NCBI GenBank assembly: GCA_003448675.1
Contig: DLXZ01000064.1
Location: 1-6,824, forward strand
Direction of reading: 5' to 3'
DNA: 6,824 bases
DNA from: Porticoccaceae bacterium
GTDB lineage: Bacteria > Pseudomonadota > Gammaproteobacteria > Pseudomonadales > Porticoccaceae
How positions within the stretch are numbered: position 1 is the stretch's first letter; every line of letters starts with the position of its first letter. Below are positions 1 through 5,825 of the stretch, in pieces. The notes under the pieces are model-generated. The model searched no databases, had not been told where the DNA came from, and worked only from the letters and a program-made list of their open reading frames with translations. Position numbers and translations under genes: made by a program.

Positions 1-234
1 TGTTCACTGAGTGTTCAAATGGCCAGAACCAGGGGGCACTCTGATGGGGTCCACTTTCTCTCCTCCCCTCCGTGGTGCTGAGTCAGGGGAAAATCCGGTG
101 TGATCTGGAACGACTGGCCGGTCTGATGGTGGCCGGCTGCGCTGATAATCAGCGGCAATGAGGTCAACGCAGCAGGCACCTGGCCAGATTTCATCGATAG
201 CTCATTACCATCGGCTACGCGAAGCCTTCTCCGA
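1..234. other. Region downstream of the reductase gene; no confident gene
   Basis: No recognisable gene is seen here. A minus-strand ORF of 59 codons plus stop (15-194, ATG at 194) begins 40 bases after the reductase stop. It has GC-rich third positions but no Shine-Dalgarno sequence and no familiar motif, so it is not called as a gene. A near-perfect palindrome lies at 140-154 (CGCTGAT, one base, ATCAGCG) and could be an operator or the tip of a hairpin; no T-run follows it on either strand. At the left edge TGTTCA occurs twice in direct orientation (1-6 and 12-17), 11 bases apart, overlapping a small palindrome CACTGAGTG (5-13). Such spacing suits a regulator site for a gene outside the window, but the edge prevents judgement. 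Confidence 0.4.
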
Positions 235-1239
235 TTAACCTTGCAGATAGTGATCGAGAATTTTGATGGTGCGATAGGCCGCGACTACGGTGGGAATTTT
301 TAGTCCCAGCTCGTTCGCCTTATCGATAAAGGGTTTGATGATCTCATCTACTTCCAGTTTGCGGCCGCGCATAAAGTCGACATGCATGGAAGTGCGGCTT
401 TTCATGTTGGCGGCCTTGAGCTCGTTCCCCCAGTTCAGTAACAGCTCAACCCCTTCTTCAAAGCTACCCCGCTCCAGATCCCGAAACTGGGTCATCGGCG
501 CATAAAAATCCTGCGGCTCGTAACCTAAAGCGCGGTAAACGGAGAGCAACTCAAGGCATATCTGCATGTAGGACTCTGCTCCTTCACGCACGGTAATGCC
601 ATCAATAAAGTAATACTCACCGCCAGCAAGGTTGGCGACCGACCAGCTCGATGCCATGCCGATCTGCACCAGTTTCTCCCAGGTGACCTGCTTGATGTTG
701 TCCACCGCTTTGGCGCTCATTTTGGCGGCGGTAAAGGCGCGCGCCAGCTCTTCCACGCGGGGAGTAACCTCGCCGTTGAGTTCGCCGAAATAGGCAGTGG
801 CTGGACCGGTGAACGGGTTGATGCATTTGCCCGGCTCGACCAGGGTTGCACCCTCCATGGTGGAAGCTCCAATCACCTTGCCGGGGCCTGCCCACTCTTC
901 GAGCCGCGGTTCTTTGTTAATACCGTTTTGCAATGTGAGCACCGTATCGACCCGCTTAACCAGCTGCTGCGAGTCAGCGAGGGTAGACTCCATGTCCTTA
1001 CTTTTGACGCAAACAATCAGGTAGTCGAAATCCCCCTCCACCTGATCTGGATGGGTCGCCAGGCTGAGGTTTTCGCGGATGCAGAAATCACCTTTGGGGC
1101 CAGTAATCTCCAGCCCGTTTTTGGCGATGGCATCCATGTGTGCCTGGCGACCAATAAAAGTGACCTCCTGCCCGGTATGGGCGAGATAACCGCCGACCAC
1201 CGAACCCAGACCGCCCGCACCCAAAATAATGTATTTCAT
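235..1239 (-). CDS. Ketopantoate reductase (PanE/ApbA)-family NAD(P)-dependent oxidoreductase, probably not true PanE
   Basis: The 334-residue product has the two-domain ketopantoate reductase layout. An N-terminal Rossmann fold carries GAGGLG at residues 7-12 and an LQNG motif at 104-106, with N105 at the nicotinamide/substrate cleft. An all-helical C-terminal domain spans about 180-330. Known family members use NADPH to reduce 2-dehydropantoate in the cytoplasm. The catalytic lysine (K189 in WEK), S284, D288 and the glutamate E296 (in KLEVDE) align with the E. coli pattern. The two asparagines that normally follow the lysine at +4 and +8 are isoleucine 193 and serine 197 here, so a different 2-oxo or hydroxy substrate is inferred. 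The start is an ATG preceded by a purine-rich AGGGGAGAGGAG. It is the last gene of a same-strand cluster after the acyl-CoA dehydrogenase, 161 bases downstream. This fits a catabolic role better than pantothenate synthesis. Confidence 0.9.
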   Translation of the reverse strand: MKYIILGAGGLGSVVGGYLAHTGQEVTFIGRQAHMDAIAKNGLEITGPKGDFCIRENLSLATHPDQVEGDFDYLIVCVKSKDMESTLADSQQLVKRVDTVLTLQNGINKEPRLEEWAGPGKVIGASTMEGATLVEPGKCINPFTGPATAYFGELNGEVTPRVEELARAFTAAKMSAKAVDNIKQVTWEKLVQIGMASSWSVANLAGGEYYFIDGITVREGAESYMQICLELLSVYRALGYEPQDFYAPMTQFRDLERGSFEEGVELLLNWGNELKAANMKSRTSMHVDFMRGRKLEVDEIIKPFIDKANELGLKIPTVVAAYRTIKILDHYLQG

Positions 1240-1255
1240 CTCCTCTCCCCTTTAG

Positions 1256-1293
1256 CCCGCTCGCGCGGGAGTTTAATCGGGTGCACTGCACCC
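1256..1293 (-). other. Two tandem hairpins in the leader of the reductase gene
   Basis: Two short perfect hairpins sit in the 161-base gap before the reductase. The first met by the polymerase is GGGTGC/GCACCC with a 3-base loop (1279-1293). The second is CCCGC/GCGGG with a 4-base loop (1256-1269), directly upstream of the ribosome-binding site. Neither is followed by a T-run on the minus strand, so they are not classical terminators. They could stabilise a processed mRNA end or modulate expression of the last gene; this is inference. Confidence 0.4.
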
Positions 1294-1400
1294 CTTGGCT
1301 AGCTTGTGATCATTATCAATGGCGACTATCAAAACCCCGCGATTACGCTGGCCAATCCCGACTATGGCACTGATGGTCAACGCACCAGGCTGCGGAATAT

Positions 1401-2561
1401 TCAATAGGAACGCGGCATACCCAGATCGTGTTGCGCCACCGTGTTCAGTACCATTTCATCGCTGATCGGTACCATGCGCCCGCCACGCAGGTTGCGGTAG
1501 ATCCGTTCCACTCCGGAATCAGCGATGTAACCGGCGCCTCCCATGGTCTGAATTGCCCGATCCGCCGCGAACAGAGCTGCGTGAATCGCTGCATGTTTAG
1601 CCATCACTGCGGGGATACCGGCATCTTCACCTTTATCAAACAGCCACGCCGCCTGATAGACCTTGAGCCGAGCGCACTCAAGCTGAATGCGGGCTTCAGC
1701 GAGCGGAAATTGCAATCCCTGGTGAGTCGCCAACGGTACCCCCCAAACTGACCGGTCGGTGGCGTACTCGACGGCTTTGCGAATCGCATAATTGCCAACG
1801 CCGACGTTCATCGCGGCGATCACCAACCGTTCAGGATTCAACACCTTGTAGAGCAGTCGCCAGGCATTGCCTTCTTCTCCGACCACGTTTTCAACGGGGA
1901 TTCGGTAACCGTCAAAAAACAGCGCGTTGGTATCCATGTAGTTGGTGCCCATTTTCTTAAACGGACGATACTCGATGCGATCATCAGGCAAATCACCCAA
2001 CAGCAGGGTGATTCCGGCCATCCGATTTTTTTCGTCGCGTTTGGCAGTGCGGCACAGCACGGCGATACGTTTGGCCACTGAGAGGTTGGAGATAAATACT
2101 TTCTGGCCATGGACCACAAAGTGATCGCCGTCACGCTCGGCGAAGGTTTTAATATTGGTAACATTGGAGCCGGAGTCTGGTTCGGTGAAGGCACCGGCCC
2201 ACATCTCGCCAGCTACCAGAGCAGGCAAAATCTCCTGTTTCTGTGCTGGCGTTCCACCCCGCTCAATGAGATAACCGCCAAACACCGGACCGGCGACAAA
2301 CGGGCTGGTGCCGTCGGCGCAGCCCACGTCACCGAGGGCTTCGGAAGCGATACAGAGATCTAACAGACCGAGACCACTGCCGCCATATTCCTCGGGGATG
2401 GTCATGCCCAACAGCCCCTGCTCAATCAGCAGCTCCCAGAATTCCGTCGGTCGTCGCTTTTCCTGGTCGATCTCGTTCCAGTAGGCGTCGTCAAAGCCAC
2501 TACCAAGCCTATAGCAAAGGTCCTGTAGCGCTCGTTGATCTTCGCTTAGTTCGAAGTCCAT
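1401..2561 (-). CDS. Acyl-CoA dehydrogenase with isovaleryl/long-chain-type catalytic glutamate
   Basis: This 386-residue protein has the full length and order of the FAD-dependent acyl-CoA dehydrogenase fold: an N-terminal helical domain (1-118), a beta-barrel domain starting with the signature GAFTEPDSGSN (123-133), and a C-terminal helical domain (about 230-380). Family members oxidise acyl-CoA to 2-enoyl-CoA and pass electrons to electron-transfer flavoprotein. The usual C-terminal catalytic glutamate (medium-chain type YEGT) is absent: after GYIADSGVERIYR the aligned stretch reads MVPISDE. Instead helix G carries LNPERL with E244, the position used by isovaleryl- and long-chain-CoA dehydrogenases. 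An active enzyme using E244 is therefore inferred. The ATG start follows AAGGA seven bases upstream. It lies 92 bases after the acyl-CoA synthetase gene, which would supply its CoA-ester substrate. The acyl chain cannot be told from sequence; branched, aromatic-side-chain or steroid-derived acids are possible. Confidence 0.95.
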   Translation of the reverse strand: MDFELSEDQRALQDLCYRLGSGFDDAYWNEIDQEKRRPTEFWELLIEQGLLGMTIPEEYGGSGLGLLDLCIASEALGDVGCADGTSPFVAGPVFGGYLIERGGTPAQKQEILPALVAGEMWAGAFTEPDSGSNVTNIKTFAERDGDHFVVHGQKVFISNLSVAKRIAVLCRTAKRDEKNRMAGITLLLGDLPDDRIEYRPFKKMGTNYMDTNALFFDGYRIPVENVVGEEGNAWRLLYKVLNPERLVIAAMNVGVGNYAIRKAVEYATDRSVWGVPLATHQGLQFPLAEARIQLECARLKVYQAAWLFDKGEDAGIPAVMAKHAAIHAALFAADRAIQTMGGAGYIADSGVERIYRNLRGGRMVPISDEMVLNTVAQHDLGMPRSY

Positions 2562-2587
2562 CAGAGTGTCCTTATCTGCTGTCTGTT

Positions 2588-2621
2588 GCTGGCATTTGCC
2601 GCTAGCCAGTTGGGTGCCAGC
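2588..2621 (-). other. Intergenic inverted repeat between synthetase and dehydrogenase genes
   Basis: A perfect 7-bp inverted repeat, GCTGGCA (2588-2594) and TGCCAGC (2615-2621), encloses a 20-base loop. Alternative pairings exist inside it: GGCA/TGCC at 2591-2600, and CTGGC with GCCAG at 2589-2593 and 2605-2609. No T-run follows, so it does not look like a terminator. It may be an mRNA-processing or stabilising hairpin between two co-transcribed genes, or a regulator site. Confidence 0.35.
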
Positions 2622-2653
2622 GGGTTTAATGATTAGCGGTAGGGTCCACCTGG

Positions 2654-4231
2654 CTAAGCTGACGGGATATCACCATGAGTTTCCCGCAGGATTTTGCGAC
2701 TCACCTTGCCGGTATTGCCCTTCGGCAGCTCGTCGATAAATCGATAGTCCCGTGGCCGGGCATAGTCAGCAAGATCCGTGTTCTGAACATAACTGTCGAG
2801 CGCTTCCGCGCTGATCTCTGAGCGCTTAACAACAAAAGCGACTACCCGTTGGCCCCATTGTTCATCCGGCAATCCGATCACGGCGGCCTCACTCACCGCC
2901 TCATGGCTCAATACTGCATCTTCAACTGCGCTGGGCAGAATATTCATGCCCCCGGAAATGATCATGTCGTCGATACGACCGCGCAGGTAGAGATAACGGT
3001 CCTGGTCGATCAGCCCCATGTCGCCGCTGTGCCACCATGGGCCGTCAAACACCTTTCGCCCCAGTTCCGGGCGATACCAGAAGCCCACCGCAACCGAGGG
3101 TCCCCGAATCAACACTTCGCCTTCCTCACCGTCAGGGACGATATCTTCCGGAGTACCACCGGGCTGGATCACGCGAATATCTGCATTAAGCATCGGCCGC
3201 CCGACACTCTCGATGCGGTCGGCCTGCTCAAACTCATGGGGAAACATGACAGTGCCGGCGGAGCAGGACCCCGATTCGGTACTGCCATATATGTTGTAAA
3301 CGTTTGGCGAGATACGCTGCTGAATCTCTTTCAGCGTAGCGGTGTCGATTGGCTCGCCCGAAAAGCCCGCCGCGGTAACCGATGAAAGGTCGTAGTCTTC
3401 GATACCGTGGCGCAGCAACATACGCCACATGGTGGGCGCCAGAAACGCATGGGTGAACCGCTCATCCTGCACCGCCTGCAGAAATTTTTGCGGGTCCCAG
3501 TGGGTCATGAAAGTCATCTTCGCGCCGGCATTAATCACCGGCAAAGTGACATTGAACCAGGCAATAAATGAGGTGGAGAGCATGTTGCACATGCCATCGG
3601 CCGGCGTCATACGCCACAGGTAGGCACCGCCCCTGGCACTTTCCATCAGGCTACGATTGCTATGCATGACCCCTTTGGGAATGCCGGTAGTGCCTGATGA
3701 CAGGGCTATCAGCACAATATCGTGCTCGAAAAGCTCCATCGGCTCAAAATCGAGACGGTAGTTAACGAGGTCTCGCGGCAGAACCGGATCCCCCCCGGTC
3801 TCACGCTGTTCCGGCGGAGTCATTGCCGATACGGCACGAACATACCCGGTGATCAGCGGATTGCGCTGTCGAATCTGGTCTGCAATGTCCGCAAAAACAC
3901 CATCGTAGACCAGCACCCGTGGCGAGAGCTGATCCAGTACGGCGCTGATGTTACCGACCGATTCACGCACATGCACCGGTGTTGGAATCGCGCCCAGTTC
4001 AATCGCCGCAAACAGCGCTACCGTATGTTGCACAGACGACATCGTCATCAGCGCCACGCGGTCGCCCTTGCGCACTCCCAGCTGATGGTAAAGCGCAGCG
4101 CAGCGCTGTACCTGATCCAGCAGTTGCGGATAGGTGTAACGGAACATCTCGTCCACTATCGACTCGCGCTCCGGCGACCAGGCCGCCGCGCGATGCAGCA
4201 TATCGCGGACAGTAATATCCCTTGTTGGCAT
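2654..4231 (-). CDS. AMP-dependent acyl-CoA synthetase (class I adenylate-forming enzyme)
   Basis: With the start chosen here the product is 525 residues, normal for acyl-CoA synthetases. It activates a carboxylic acid with ATP to an acyl-AMP and then transfers it to CoA. Visible motifs, numbered from this start, are the phosphate-binding loop SSGTTGIPKG (178-187), the adenine-binding motif YGSTES (315-320), HSGDMG with the ribose-binding aspartate (401-406), the hinge GRIDDMIISGG (418-428), and the C-terminal PKGNTGKVSRK with adenylation lysine K509. A start eight codons upstream (4255) is open, but the ATG at 4231 has an excellent GGAGGGGGAG four bases ahead and begins at the usual family N-terminus. 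It is the first gene of the cluster and feeds the acyl-CoA dehydrogenase downstream. Substrate is unknown; it could be a medium or long fatty acid, an aromatic acid or a terpenoid or steroid side chain. Confidence 0.95.
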   Translation of the reverse strand: MPTRDITVRDMLHRAAAWSPERESIVDEMFRYTYPQLLDQVQRCAALYHQLGVRKGDRVALMTMSSVQHTVALFAAIELGAIPTPVHVRESVGNISAVLDQLSPRVLVYDGVFADIADQIRQRNPLITGYVRAVSAMTPPEQRETGGDPVLPRDLVNYRLDFEPMELFEHDIVLIALSSGTTGIPKGVMHSNRSLMESARGGAYLWRMTPADGMCNMLSTSFIAWFNVTLPVINAGAKMTFMTHWDPQKFLQAVQDERFTHAFLAPTMWRMLLRHGIEDYDLSSVTAAGFSGEPIDTATLKEIQQRISPNVYNIYGSTESGSCSAGTVMFPHEFEQADRIESVGRPMLNADIRVIQPGGTPEDIVPDGEEGEVLIRGPSVAVGFWYRPELGRKVFDGPWWHSGDMGLIDQDRYLYLRGRIDDMIISGGMNILPSAVEDAVLSHEAVSEAAVIGLPDEQWGQRVVAFVVKRSEISAEALDSYVQNTDLADYARPRDYRFIDELPKGNTGKVSRKILRETHGDIPSA

Positions 4232-4235
4232 TTTT

Positions 4236-4245
4236 CTCCCCCTCC
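4236..4245 (-). promoter_or_regulatory. Strong ribosome-binding site that sets the synthetase start
   Basis: On the minus strand GGAGGGGGAG lies four bases before the ATG at 4231. It falls inside the extra eight codons of the longer frame opened at 4255, which has no comparable site, so translation from 4231 is favoured. Confidence 0.85.
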
Positions 4246-4466
4246 GGCTAGCCAATTTATTCTCGTTATCAGGTCACTTTAAAACAGAACCAGTGGATTA
4301 AAAAGAGCCCAAAAGCGCCAGCCATGCCGAGGACTTAACCGGTCGGAACAGGTAGTGAAACGGGCGTCAACCAGCAGCGTCAGCAGCCAGCGTCAGGTGC
4401 TAACCGGTTTTCCGCAGCCCGGAGGTGTGCCGTTACCGGCCTGGTGGTCGGTAGGGTAGTGGTAGG

Positions 4467-4517
4467 CCCTGCTGCACTGTTGCTTTTCGTAAAATTGACT
4501 GAGTGTGCAGTGCAGGG
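4467..4517. repeat. Bulged 10-bp inverted repeat between the NYN gene and the catabolic cluster
   Basis: CCCTG (4467-4471), an extra CTG, then CACTG (4475-4479) pair with CAGTG (4508-4512) and CAGGG (4513-4517). The stem is 10 bp with a 3-base bulge. The 28-base loop itself contains TTTT-CGT-AAAA (4484-4494). It starts 65 bases after the NYN stop codon. No T-run follows on the minus strand, so it is not a typical intrinsic terminator. It could be a 3'-end-protecting hairpin for the NYN transcript or a decayed recombination-site arm. Confidence 0.45.
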
Positions 4518-4581
4518 GACTAGTGAGTCGTAATAGTTCGAAAAGAGGTGATTGCGAGACCTGAGTTTCGCCAATATAAAT

Positions 4582-5316
4582 TCACTTGCGCACGTCTTTG
4601 ATGTACATAGCTGATCCGTCGTTTCTCATTTCCACCTCAAATAATTCGCTAGCTCTAATAAGATCGCCGAGCCTTTTGTAGCCATAATTTATAGATGAAA
4701 AAGAACTGTTGTTAGATATGTAGTGTCCGACTCTGCTCATATGAGCCCAGCCGTCATCCTCTGAAGTTTGCTCAACCGCAGTCCTTAGTAACTTGACCAG
4801 CGCCGTATCTTTTCTCAAGCCGGCTTTGGATTTCTTTTGCTTCGAAGGCTGTTGAGAGCTGTCTGCTTTTTCTTCTTGCTCGACAACGAGATTCTCGGTG
4901 TAAATAAACGGCGAGCAGGCATCTACAAAGGGTTGAGGAGTCTTCTTCTCTCCAAACCCATACACAGGCAAGCCACTCTCAAGGATTCGTAACACAAGGG
5001 GGGTGAAATCACTGTCGCTTGTCATTAATGCAAATGCATCAACACTTTTGCTGTAGAGCAAATCCATCGCATCAATAATCATTGCGGAATCTGTGGCATT
5101 TTTTCCTTTTGTGTAAGCAAACTGCTGCATGGGCCTTATTGCATGGGGATGCAACCGTTCAATCCAACCTGATAGCGATGGGCTATTCCAGTCCCCATGG
5201 GCATGGCGCACATTAACCATGCCATATTTTGCGAGTTCTTCGAGCACTCCTTCGATTGAATTGTGACTGACATTGTCACAATCAATGAGAAGTGCAATCC
5301 GCTTGCGTTCTGACAC
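4582..5316 (-). CDS. NYN-domain (LabA/DUF88-type) predicted RNase with C-terminal OST-HTH/LOTUS domain
   Basis: The 244-residue protein has two domains. Residues 6-143 form a PIN-like NYN domain. Acidic positions expected to bind metal are visible in LIDCDN (D12, D14), NATDSAM (D76) and TSDSDF (D101, D103), followed by SGLPVYGFG. Residues 144-170 are a charged, lysine- and glutamine-rich linker. Residues 171-243 match an OST-HTH/LOTUS winged helix, with LVKLLRTAVEQ, the GWAHMSRVGHYI stretch and YGYKRLGDLI. NYN proteins are predicted or shown ribonucleases and LOTUS domains bind RNA, so an RNA-targeted nuclease in the cytoplasm is inferred. The start is GTG at 5316 with AGGAGA five bases ahead; the next in-frame ATG is residue 33, inside the domain. 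The gene is more A+T-rich than the catabolic cluster and seems independently transcribed. A role in defence, RNA turnover or regulation cannot be decided from sequence. Confidence 0.9.
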   Translation of the reverse strand: MSERKRIALLIDCDNVSHNSIEGVLEELAKYGMVNVRHAHGDWNSPSLSGWIERLHPHAIRPMQQFAYTKGKNATDSAMIIDAMDLLYSKSVDAFALMTSDSDFTPLVLRILESGLPVYGFGEKKTPQPFVDACSPFIYTENLVVEQEEKADSSQQPSKQKKSKAGLRKDTALVKLLRTAVEQTSEDDGWAHMSRVGHYISNNSSFSSINYGYKRLGDLIRASELFEVEMRNDGSAMYIKDVRK

Positions 5317-5344
5317 AAGACTCTCCTGATGTTGATAGCGGCGC

Positions 5345-5381
5345 TAACCCAGAGGGTAAAGCTAGAGCGCAGAGTTTACCC
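5345..5381 (-). promoter_or_regulatory. Structured 5' leader of the NYN gene with competing hairpins
   Basis: GGGTAAA and TTTACCC (5354-5360 and 5375-5381) form a perfect 7-bp hairpin with a 14-base loop, 38-65 bases upstream of the GTG. The downstream arm can pair instead with an adjacent GGGT (5347-5350) across a 3-base loop, as ACCC-TCT-GGGT. The two pairings exclude each other. A switch or an operator is inferred; no known riboswitch class is recognised. Confidence 0.4.
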
Positions 5382-5393
5382 ATCGATCATTTA

Positions 5394-5399
5394 ATTATA
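5394..5399 (-). promoter_or_regulatory. Candidate -10 element for the NYN gene
   Basis: A perfect TATAAT lies on the minus strand in a very A+T-rich stretch. Transcription would begin near 5387-5388, a few bases before the leader hairpin. The -35 region 17-18 bases upstream is poor (ACTGCG), so the promoter may need an activator or may be chance in AT-rich DNA. Confidence 0.35.
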
Positions 5400-5477
5400 A
5401 TAATTGAATAAACGCACGCAGTATTATGTAGCTTGATGCTTGATTACAAGACTTGGCGCCCGTTTTTTATTTATCAG

Positions 5478-5738
5478 TCACCACTTAAAAATAAACTTTA
5501 ATGGTATATATGCAATACTGCCAACTACTAATGTGTACATTAGTATCGCTAAATATATTGTTCCAGGCGGGAAGAGTGAGGCCAAATAAATACCGGGTAA
5601 CATCAAGTGATCATACCACGTTGCCTTTCCACCACCGTGACCTCCAGAATGCAGCAAAATATAGAATGCCCCAGCTAGCGATAGCAATAGGCCGCCCAAA
5701 TAACAAACTGTTATTGCGATTATATTAGGAATTTTCAT
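5478..5738 (-). CDS. Small integral membrane protein, family not recognised
   Basis: The 86-residue product is strongly hydrophobic. A first membrane segment spans about residues 7-29. A loop holding a glycine-histidine motif, HSGGHGGGK (30-38), and WYDH (41-44) follows. A second hydrophobic stretch at about 45-80 is long enough for one or two segments with a PP kink (57-58), and a basic tail KFIFKW ends the protein. I do not recognise the family; the histidines and glycines could bind metal or form a flexible loop, which is speculation. The ATG has no clear Shine-Dalgarno sequence, but a nine-codon ORF upstream ends in an ATGA overlap with it, suggesting coupled translation. It lies 87 bases after the lipoprotein gene, just past an attC-like palindrome, and may belong to the next cassette. 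Hydrophobic pattern and codon content support a real gene, function unknown. Confidence 0.65.
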   Translation of the reverse strand: MKIPNIIAITVCYLGGLLLSLAGAFYILLHSGGHGGGKATWYDHLMLPGIYLASLFPPGTIYLAILMYTLVVGSIAYIPLKFIFKW

Positions 5739-5764
5739 TGGGCTTGACCGCTCTTGAACAGCAT
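5735..5764 (-). CDS. Possible nine-codon leader ORF coupled to the membrane-protein gene
   Basis: An ATG inside the attC-like core GTTATGC opens a frame encoding MLFKSGQAQ whose TGA overlaps the ATG of the membrane-protein gene (ATGA). Short ORFs at integron recombination sites are known to raise translation of a following cassette gene lacking its own ribosome-binding site. No Shine-Dalgarno sequence precedes this mini-ORF, so the proposal is tentative. Confidence 0.25.
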   Translation of the reverse strand: MLFKSGQAQ

Positions 5765-5825
5765 AACCGGTAGCTAAGGGGCGGCGTGCGCAGTACGGCG
5801 TCCCACACTAGCTGACTGTTATCTG
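5759..5825 (-). repeat. attC-like imperfect palindrome after the lipoprotein gene
   Basis: The arms pair as in integron attC sites. CAG/CTG pair at the ends (5759-5761 with 5823-5825) and C5762 bulges. The outer box ATAAC (5763-5767) pairs with GTTAT (5818-5822). A 4x4 unpaired spacer follows (CGGT against GACT). The inner box AGCTA (5772-5776) pairs with TAGCT (5809-5813), and GGG/CCC lie further in. The length of 67 bases is typical for attC. Read on the minus strand the right core is GTTATGC, one mismatch from GTTRRRY; the left core AGATAAC keeps only the AAC end well. The lipoprotein TAA stop abuts the element, as in gene cassettes. Intrinsic terminator is unlikely because no T-run follows. 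Confidence 0.45.

Larger units (their letters stand above)
4232..4581. other. 350-base gene-free stretch at the composition boundary
   Basis: No supported gene lies here. Short open frames, for example minus 4380-4574, lack ribosome-binding sites and known motifs. The stretch holds the leader of the synthetase gene, a direct repeat CAGCGTCAG at 4375-4383 and 4388-4396, palindromic ACCGGT cores at 4338-4343 and 4403-4408, and the bulged hairpin at 4467-4517. I found no convincing sigma-70 promoter for the catabolic cluster. TTGACG on the minus strand (4365-4370) has no matching -10 element. Confidence 0.5.

Noticed and set aside
928..1302. Plus-strand ORF of 124 codons over the reductase
   Set aside because: It lies opposite a clear ketopantoate-reductase-family gene and shows no recognisable motif or ribosome-binding site.
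3722..4282. Plus-strand ORF of 186 codons over the synthetase start
   Set aside because: It is the complement of conserved synthetase sequence, rich in Arg and His as expected for an antisense frame, with no family signature.
4333..4413. attC site in the gene-free stretch, ACTTAAC with CCGGTT
   Set aside because: Only AACCGG/CCGGTT pairs, each half is itself palindromic, and inner arms do not match; the placement relative to the NYN stop is also wrong.
4380..4574. Minus-strand ORF of 64 codons downstream of the NYN gene
   Set aside because: No Shine-Dalgarno sequence, low-complexity Thr/Ala composition, and it runs through the bulged hairpin.
5455..5470. Possible plus-strand intrinsic terminator, GGCGCC followed by TTTTTT
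   Set aside because: GGCGCC is a 6-base palindrome with no loop and cannot form a terminator hairpin; all genes here are on the minus strand.
5340..5477. A third attC site after the membrane-protein gene
   Set aside because: GGGTTAGCG near 5341-5349 looks like a core, but no partner AAC box with complementary arms was found near the stop codon at 5478.
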